From: an uncultured beta proteobacterium
GTDB lineage: Bacteria; Pseudomonadota; Gammaproteobacteria; Burkholderiales; SG8-39
Direction: 5' to 3'
DNA: 10,875 nt
Assembly: GCA_902826155.1 (NCBI GenBank)
Contig: CADEDU010000095.1
Location: forward strand, 1-10,875
A model generated the notes under the pieces. That model was not told the DNA's origin. It made no database searches and was given only the letters and a program-made list of their open reading frames with translations. The position numbers and the translations under genes are program-made. Below, piece after piece: positions 6,548-10,875 of the stretch. Every line of letters starts with the position of its first letter. Position 1 is the first letter of the stretch.

Positions 6548-7885
6548 GTGAGCGCCGCGATCCGGGAGCACTTCGAAGCGCTGGCCAATGTGCTCACGGC
6601 CAACACACGCGGTGACGAGATCAGCCTGTGCTCGCTGCATGCGGAGGCAACCGACTTCGCGCGCTTCAATCACGCTGCGATCCGTCAGGCGGGCACCGTC
6701 GAGCAGCGAACACTGTCGATCACGCTGGTGCGCGGGCGCACCCATTGCAGCAGCTCACTCGCACTCACTGGCGTACTCGCCGACGATCGCGATGCAACGC
6801 TGCGCGCGCTCGGCAATTGCCGCGATCAACTGCCGCTACTGCCCGAAGACCCGCACCTGCTGATTGCAACGGAAGTGCGCTCGACCGAGCAGGAGACACC
6901 GGATAGATTGCCGGCCGATCGTCTGTCGATCGTCGCCGATATCCTCGCGCTCGCGCGCGGCCAGGATTTCGTCGGCATCAGCGCGGCGGGCAGTCAATAC
7001 AGCGGCTTTGCCAATTCGCTCGGCCAACGCAACTGGTTTGCGACGCACACCTTCAACGTCGACTGGAGCCTGGTGTTGCAGGCGGACAAGGCGGTCAAGT
7101 GCGCGTACGCCGGGTTCGAGTGGGATCGCTCGGTGTTTCAACGCAAGATCGCAGCAGCGGAACAGGAGTTGGCGATACTCGCTCGCCCCGCCCGCACGAT
7201 CGAGCCCGGCAAGGTCCGTGCTTATCTCGCACCCGCCGCGCTCGCCGAGCTGATCGGGTTGCTCAACTGGGGCGGATTCGGGCTGAAGAGCCACTGCACC
7301 AAACAGACACCGCTGCTGGCGATGGTCGAGGGCGGCGCGCGGCTGGATCAACGCGTCACGCTGCGCGAGGACACGGCACAGGGCATCGCGCCGAATTTCC
7401 AGGGCGCCGGATTCGTGAAACCCGATGCGGTCACGCTCATCGAGCGCGGGGCGTATCGCGACTGCCTCGCCTCGCCGCGCTCGGCCAAGGAGTACGGCGT
7501 CGCCACCAATGGCGCCGACGCAAGCGAGATGCCGCATTCCATCGACATGGCCGCGGGTGATCTGTCCTCGCAGGACGTGCTCGCACGCCTCGACACCGGC
7601 GTCTACGTGAACAATCTCTGGTATCTGAATTACTCCGACCGCGCCGCCGGACGCATCACCGGCATGACGCGCTTCGCGACGTTCTGGGTGGAGAACGGTG
7701 AGATCCGCGCGCCGCTCAACGTGATGCGGTTCGACGACACGCTGTTCGACCTGCTCGGCGCCAACCTCGAAGCACTCACGCGCGAGCGCGAACTGCTGAT
7801 CGACAACGGCACCTACGGGGCGCGCTCCACCGACAGCGCGCGGTTGCCGGGTGCGCTGCTGCGCGCGATCACGTTCACGCTTTGA
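6548..7885 (+). CDS. pmbA: TldE/PmbA-like metallopeptidase partner subunit
   Basis: This is the non-catalytic-type partner of the TldD-like protein. In the family TldE lacks the zinc motif and forms the complex and peptide channel with TldD. The protein has 445 residues from GTG 6548. It shows the family architecture: an N-terminal domain (GDEISLCSLHAEATDFARFN, RQAGTVEQRTLSITLVRG) and the central SAAGSQYSGFANSLGQRNWF. The C-terminal part contains LNWGGFGLKSHCTKQTPLL, ATNGADASEMPHSIDMAAGD and the late TGVYVNNLWYLNYSD. No HEXXXH is present, as expected. GTG 6548 is the first start codon in frame after the tldD stop. The 31-nt gap is pyrimidine-rich with no good ribosome site, so translation may depend on coupling to tldD. 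A later GTG (6590) is a less likely start. It ends 73 bp from the stop of the convergent amidohydrolase gene. Confidence 0.91.
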   Translation: MSAAIREHFEALANVLTANTRGDEISLCSLHAEATDFARFNHAAIRQAGTVEQRTLSITLVRGRTHCSSSLALTGVLADDRDATLRALGNCRDQLPLLPEDPHLLIATEVRSTEQETPDRLPADRLSIVADILALARGQDFVGISAAGSQYSGFANSLGQRNWFATHTFNVDWSLVLQADKAVKCAYAGFEWDRSVFQRKIAAAEQELAILARPARTIEPGKVRAYLAPAALAELIGLLNWGGFGLKSHCTKQTPLLAMVEGGARLDQRVTLREDTAQGIAPNFQGAGFVKPDAVTLIERGAYRDCLASPRSAKEYGVATNGADASEMPHSIDMAAGDLSSQDVLARLDTGVYVNNLWYLNYSDRAAGRITGMTRFATFWVENGEIRAPLNVMRFDDTLFDLLGANLEALTRERELLIDNGTYGARSTDSARLPGALLRAITFTL

Positions 7886-7919
7886 ACGCAGAAGGCTTTG
7901 AACAACGAACCGCGAGGCC

Positions 7920-7938
7920 GCAAGCAATGATGCTTCGC
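7920..7938. terminator. Weak hairpin between the convergent pmbA and amidohydrolase genes
   Basis: GCAAGCA (7920-7926), loop ATGA, then TGCTTCGC (7931-7938) can form a 7-bp stem with one bulged base. It is the only stem I see in the 73-bp convergent gap and could help stop transcription from either side. There is no T-run on either strand, so it is not a standard intrinsic terminator. Confidence 0.25.
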
Positions 7939-7958
7939 GTTGAGCGCGGTCGATCGCC

Positions 7959-9623
7959 CTACCGCTCGACCACCACCCGCCCACCCGCGATGGTGAGATC
8001 GGGCTGCATCGCTTTCAATCGATCAGCCGTGGTCGTGAGCGGGTTGTCGGGCAGCACGATCAGATCAGCGTAGCGGCCCGCCTCGACCGTGCCGCGCTCG
8101 TTCTCGGCCAGACACAGCCGCGTCCCGTGGGTTGTCGCGCAATGCAGTGCCTGCTCACGCGTCACGCGCTGGTCTGGTCCGACCGGCACACCCTCGCGCG
8201 AGATCCGCTCGGTCACGTGCCAGATGCAGTGCCACAGCGACACCGGCACGTTGTCGGTGGCAAGCGACACCGTAATGCCGGCATCGAGCATCGCGCGCAC
8301 CGGCACGACGGTATCGGCCTTGTCACCGAGCTGCCGCGCCAGATCCGCGCCACGCTTCCAGATGTAGCCGTTGGTGTGCGTGGTGATCACCACGCCCAGA
8401 TTGCGGATGCGCGCGATCTGCTGCGCGTCCAACGTGATCGGATGCGCGATCACCCAGCGCAGATCGTCGATCGGCGCCGCCTTGGCCGCTGCCTCATACA
8501 ACTCGATCATGGCGACCTGGATGCCGCACACCCGCAGCCGCTCACGAGCCGCTGCTTGCAGCAATCGGATCAACAGCTCGCGCGGCAGGCCGCAGTCGTA
8601 GTGAAACCCTGCCCAGCCGGTGCGCGGGGCACACTGCGCCCGCAGCCGACTCTCGTTGGGCGCGACGTCGGGTTCGGCGTACAGCCCTTCGAGACGCACC
8701 CAGTCGTCGCCTTCGCCGCGCCCGCGCAGTTTCACAGCGTGCTCGCGCACCCAGGCATCGACGTCGCTCTGCGTCGCGCCGCTCCAGCCTGGACTGAAGG
8801 TGAGATTGGCTCGCACCGTCTGACGCCCCTGCGCGCGCAGTCGACGATACGCATCGATCACCTCCGGCGCCGAACCGTGCCCCTCGAACACCGAGGTCGT
8901 GCCCAATTCGTTGTACGCGCGCATCGACGCGGCCAGCGTGCGCACGCGATCGTCGGCGCTGAAGTGCGGCGCGAGGCGAAACAGCGTGAATTCGACGATC
9001 GGTTGATACGCATCTTCGAAGAACCGTCCGGTCGGCTCGCCGTGCGCATCGACTTCGATCTTCACCAGCGGTGAGGGCGAGGCGATGCCGCGCTTCACTC
9101 CGGCGAGTTCGAGCGCAGCGCTGTTGGCGAACGACACCAGCGGCAGCTCGCCCGACCAGTAGCCCCAGGCGCAGCGGATCAGGATCGGATGCGCGCTCGA
9201 AGCCGCATCGAGATCGTGCCGATTGGGCAGCCGCCCTTCTTCGAACATCGATTCGTTCCAGCGGTACTCGGGCGGCTCGCCGATCGGCATCGTCACGATC
9301 CAGGTACCAGGCGGCGTGGCAGCGGCGATCTCGCGCAGGCGCTCGACCAACTCGCGGATCGAGCGGCAACCGGCAAGCGATGGCAGTAGCGCCTTCAGCC
9401 CTTCGCGATCCAGATGCGCATGGCCGTCGGTGAGTCCAGGCATCAGGGTGCGTCCGGCGAGATCGATCGTGCGCGTGGACGGTCCGATCCAGGGCGCCAA
9501 CTCCGCGTCGCTGCCTACCGCGGCGATGCGCTCGCCCTGCACCGCCACCGCGCTTGCAATGCGCGAGCTGCGATCGAGCGTGAGGACGTTGCCGTTTTGC
9601 AATACCAGGTCGGCATGAGTCAT
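7959..9623 (-). CDS. Amidohydrolase_3 (YtcJ-like) family metal-dependent hydrolase
   Basis: A 554-residue cytoplasmic hydrolase of the amidohydrolase superfamily, which acts on amide or related C-N bonds; the substrate is unknown. The N-terminal beta-strands LVLQNGNVLTLD and the C-terminal YADLIVLPDNPL form the usual composite domain. Between them lies the barrel with LMPGLTDGHAHLD (metal ligands H68 and H70), IAHPITL (H394) and SLATDNVP (D457). At residues 365-370, where related proteins usually carry a VHAxGD-like motif with a metal-binding histidine, this one reads VCGIQV, so one ligand may be altered. Many tryptophan and cysteine residues lie around the active-site side (WGYWSGE, WHCIWHVTERI). 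ATG 9623 has AAGGTGG about 6 nt upstream. It lies downstream of the TctC-type receptor on the same strand, 135 bp away, and is probably the last gene of that operon. There is no signal peptide. Confidence 0.92.
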   Translation of the reverse strand: MTHADLVLQNGNVLTLDRSSRIASAVAVQGERIAAVGSDAELAPWIGPSTRTIDLAGRTLMPGLTDGHAHLDREGLKALLPSLAGCRSIRELVERLREIAAATPPGTWIVTMPIGEPPEYRWNESMFEEGRLPNRHDLDAASSAHPILIRCAWGYWSGELPLVSFANSAALELAGVKRGIASPSPLVKIEVDAHGEPTGRFFEDAYQPIVEFTLFRLAPHFSADDRVRTLAASMRAYNELGTTSVFEGHGSAPEVIDAYRRLRAQGRQTVRANLTFSPGWSGATQSDVDAWVREHAVKLRGRGEGDDWVRLEGLYAEPDVAPNESRLRAQCAPRTGWAGFHYDCGLPRELLIRLLQAAARERLRVCGIQVAMIELYEAAAKAAPIDDLRWVIAHPITLDAQQIARIRNLGVVITTHTNGYIWKRGADLARQLGDKADTVVPVRAMLDAGITVSLATDNVPVSLWHCIWHVTERISREGVPVGPDQRVTREQALHCATTHGTRLCLAENERGTVEAGRYADLIVLPDNPLTTTADRLKAMQPDLTIAGGRVVVER

Positions 9624-9665
9624 AAGCGGCCACCTTCATCAAATGGGCACATCGACCACACAATC

Positions 9666-9684
9666 CGGCGCACAAGCTGCGCCG
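9666..9684. repeat. Perfect 7-bp inverted repeat upstream of the amidohydrolase gene
   Basis: CGGCGCA (9666-9672), loop CAAGC, TGCGCCG (9678-9684). It would form a stable hairpin in the minus-strand transcript 43-61 nt before the amidohydrolase start. No T-run follows, so termination here is not indicated; RNA stabilisation or folding is possible. Confidence 0.65.
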
Positions 9685-9695
9685 CAAACTCGGCT

Positions 9696-9737
9696 CCCTC
9701 CTTCTCTAGCGACGTGAGTCGCGCGAGAGAGGGAGGG
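9696..9737 (-). terminator. Long hairpin after the tctC-type gene, possible terminator or RNA processing site
   Basis: The arms 9696-9713 and 9718-9737 pair in 5 perfect inner base pairs (GCGAC/GTCGC, loop GTGA). A small 1x3 internal loop follows, then an outer stem of 12 positions (CCCTCCTTCTCT with AGAGAGGGAGGG) containing one imperfect pair. It starts 22 bp past the receptor stop codon. No T-run follows on either strand. In the minus-strand transcript it is preceded by a C-rich, G-poor stretch, a composition Rho tends to bind. Partial termination, or a stable 3' end protecting receptor mRNA, would both fit. Confidence 0.45.
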
Positions 9738-9748
9738 CGGGGGGCGGG
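9731..9748 (+). other. Potential G-quadruplex motif beside the tctC stop codon
   Basis: The plus strand reads GGGAGGGCGGGGGGCGGG: four G-runs of at least three with single-base loops (A, C, C), the pattern expected of a very stable intramolecular quadruplex. It lies on the template strand of the minus-strand operon, 10 bp beyond the receptor stop, and shares bases 9731-9737 with the long hairpin. The two structures therefore cannot form together on that strand. Confidence 0.6.
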
Positions 9749-9758
9749 AGAGCGCCTA

Positions 9759-10718
9759 TTACTCCGGTTTGATGCCAGCATCCTTGACGATGCGCGCGTA
9801 CTTCGCCAGATCGGTTTCGATGATGCGACCGAACGCGTCGGCCGACGAATGCGCCACCGTGATCTGGCTGTCAGTGATGCGCTTGTTCACCGCCGGATCG
9901 GCCAGCACCTCGCCGAAGGCGCGATTGAGCTGCTCGATGATCGGGCGCGGCACGCCCGCCGGGGCCATCACGCCGTGCCAGCCCACCAGCACGAAGCCGG
10001 GGAGCGTTTCGGCCATCACCGGCAGCTCCGGCAGCGGTGGTCCGCGCGTTTCACTGGTTAGCGCGACCGCGCGCACCTTGCCCGAACGGATCTGCGGCAG
10101 CGCGGTGTTGAACAGATCGATCAGCACCGACACCTGCCCGCCGATCAGATCGTTGAGCGCGGGCGCATTGCCCTTGTACGGCACGTGCACGATCTCGGCT
10201 TTCGTCACCGATTTCAGCCATTCACAACCGAGCGCAGGCAGCCCGCCGCCCGAAGCACAGGAGACGCTGCCCGGTTTGCCCTTCGCGGCAGCAATGATGT
10301 CTGCAAGCGTGCGCGGCGCGAAACCCGGACTGGCCAGCAGCACGTACGCCTGCGTCGTCAGTCGGGCGATCGGCGTGAGCTCCTTGATCGGATCGACCGC
10401 CGTCTTGAGCAGCGACACGTTGGTCACCACGCTCGGAATCGCGTACAGGATCGTGTAGCCGTCGGGCGCAGCACGTGCGGCCGCCTCGTGCCCGATGTTG
10501 GCCGCGCCGCCCACGCGATTGTCGATGATCACCGGTTGACCCAGACGCTTGGCGAGCTCGCCCGAGACGAGCCGCGCGATCACGTCGGCCGGACCGCCGG
10601 CGGCGAACGGCACGATCCAGCGGATGGGCTTGGCCGGCCATTCTTGCGCACGCGCGCTCAGGCTGACGCCGACGAGCATCAGCACCATCAACACTGCCAT
10701 CGATCCTCGAATCATCAT
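9759..10718 (-). CDS. Bug/TctC-family tripartite tricarboxylate transporter substrate-binding protein
   Basis: A periplasmic solute receptor of the Bug (Bordetella uptake gene)/TctC family, expanded in Burkholderiales. Members bind carboxylates, amides or aromatic acids, and only some work with TctAB membrane partners. The 319-residue protein has a signal peptide (MAVLMVLMLVGVSLSARAQ, cleavage near residue 25). Typical blocks follow: WPAKPIRWIVPFAAGGPADV (27-46), GQPVIIDNRVGGAANIG (60-76), APDGYTIL (84-91), EIVHVPYKGNAPALNDLIGG (175-194), SGKVRAVALTSE (212-223) and VLVGWHGVMAPAGVP. Cysteines at 154 and 165 are not standard for the family as I know it. The start is at tandem ATGs, 10718 preferred, with GAGGAT about 9 nt upstream. 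No tctA or tctB is present, so this may be an orphan receptor. It follows the MaoC-like gene by 22 bp and stops in TAA. Confidence 0.94.
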   Translation of the reverse strand: MMIRGSMAVLMVLMLVGVSLSARAQEWPAKPIRWIVPFAAGGPADVIARLVSGELAKRLGQPVIIDNRVGGAANIGHEAAARAAPDGYTILYAIPSVVTNVSLLKTAVDPIKELTPIARLTTQAYVLLASPGFAPRTLADIIAAAKGKPGSVSCASGGGLPALGCEWLKSVTKAEIVHVPYKGNAPALNDLIGGQVSVLIDLFNTALPQIRSGKVRAVALTSETRGPPLPELPVMAETLPGFVLVGWHGVMAPAGVPRPIIEQLNRAFGEVLADPAVNKRITDSQITVAHSSADAFGRIIETDLAKYARIVKDAGIKPE

Positions 10719-10740
10719 GTTGTTTCGATCCTCGTACGCG

Positions 10741-10875
10741 CTAAACCGAGCGCGGGCTCCCGGCCGTCATGCGCACCGCCTTGTAGACCATCTTCACTTC
10801 GCCGGCATGGTTCTTCACCGTGTTGGTGGTGCTCACCACCGCACGGTTGCCTTTGCTGGTGGGTTTGATGCCGGT
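10741..10875 (-). CDS. C-terminal end of a probable MaoC-like (hotdog-fold) dehydratase, truncated by the window edge
   Basis: The minus-strand frame is open from the window edge to a TAG at 10741-10743 and encodes the last 44 residues of a protein whose start lies outside. The visible end contains TGIKPTSKGNRAVVSTTNTV, then KNHAGEVKMVYKAVRMTAG. The pattern of a beta-strand with alternating polar residues, an N-x-x-G-E turn and a final hydrophobic strand is what I expect at the end of MaoC-type acyl-CoA hydratases or related hotdog proteins. The reading is supported by the stop falling 22 bp before the receptor gene in the same direction, leaving just room for its ribosome site. With so little sequence, the family call is moderate; an unrelated small-domain protein remains possible. 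A MaoC-like hydratase would fit a catabolic operon acting on acyl-CoA compounds. Confidence 0.6.
   Translation of the reverse strand, partial: TGIKPTSKGNRAVVSTTNTVKNHAGEVKMVYKAVRMTAGSPRSV

Noticed and set aside
4932..6551. A long open frame overlapping tldD in another frame
   Set aside because: It is extremely arginine-rich with no motif; the tldD frame carries the HEXXXH site and family-wide similarity.
7879..7903. GCTTTGAAC repeated at 7879-7887 and 7895-7903
   Set aside because: The first copy includes the pmbA stop region and the pair is short; I see no attachment-site partner or integrase.
8127..9074. A long plus-strand open frame opposite the amidohydrolase
   Set aside because: It is an antisense shadow caused by high GC; the translation is Arg/His-rich with no domain pattern, while the minus-strand frame has full family motifs.
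9660..9689. TTGCGG followed after 17 bp by ATTGTG as a minus-strand promoter for the amidohydrolase
   Set aside because: The -10 match is very poor and the bases fall within the hairpin.

Overview
The window is GC-rich, densely coded DNA that looks like a betaproteobacterium, most likely of the Burkholderiales. The main pointers are a Bug/TctC-type periplasmic solute receptor, a hyuA-hyuB pair, frequent GTG starts and strong G/C bias at third codon positions. This placement is inferred; there is no rRNA or other marker here. Ten protein genes are supported, two of them cut by the window edges. I see no tRNA, rRNA, CRISPR array, transposase or phage gene.

Layout: (1) 1-3586, plus strand: hyuA (5' end outside the window) and hyuB, the two subunits of an ATP-dependent hydantoinase/5-oxoprolinase-type enzyme. 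(2) 3596-4834, minus strand: a compact small-gene operon read as psiF-like secreted protein, then small membrane protein, then divergent YrdC/Sua5-fold protein. Its genes are separated by 5 nt or overlap by about 8 nt. (3) 4835-5043: a divergent control region with a candidate promoter for the psiF operon and three 14-bp tandem units on the tldD side. (4) 5044-7885, plus strand: an adjacent tldD-like and pmbA/tldE-like pair, which should form a heteromeric metallopeptidase. (5) 7959-10875, minus strand: an operon read as MaoC-like hydratase (only its last 44 residues visible), then Bug/TctC receptor, then YtcJ-type amidohydrolase. The last intergenic gap is structured: C-rich RNA, a long hairpin and a second perfect hairpin.

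How the genes may work together: the two flanks look catabolic (uptake receptor, hydratase, amidohydrolase, hydantoinase/oxoprolinase), as if for an amide, lactam or acyl compound whose identity the sequence does not reveal. The centre looks like a general cell-maintenance block. Stop codons split the same way: the five central genes all end in TGA, and the five flanking genes end in TAG (four) or TAA (one). I found no clear-cut new defence or mobile system. The points most worth checking are the divergent YrdC paralogue, the twin-cysteine PsiF modules, the 14-bp promoter repeats, the tctC-amidohydrolase spacer, and the amidohydrolase that seems to lack a usual metal-site histidine.
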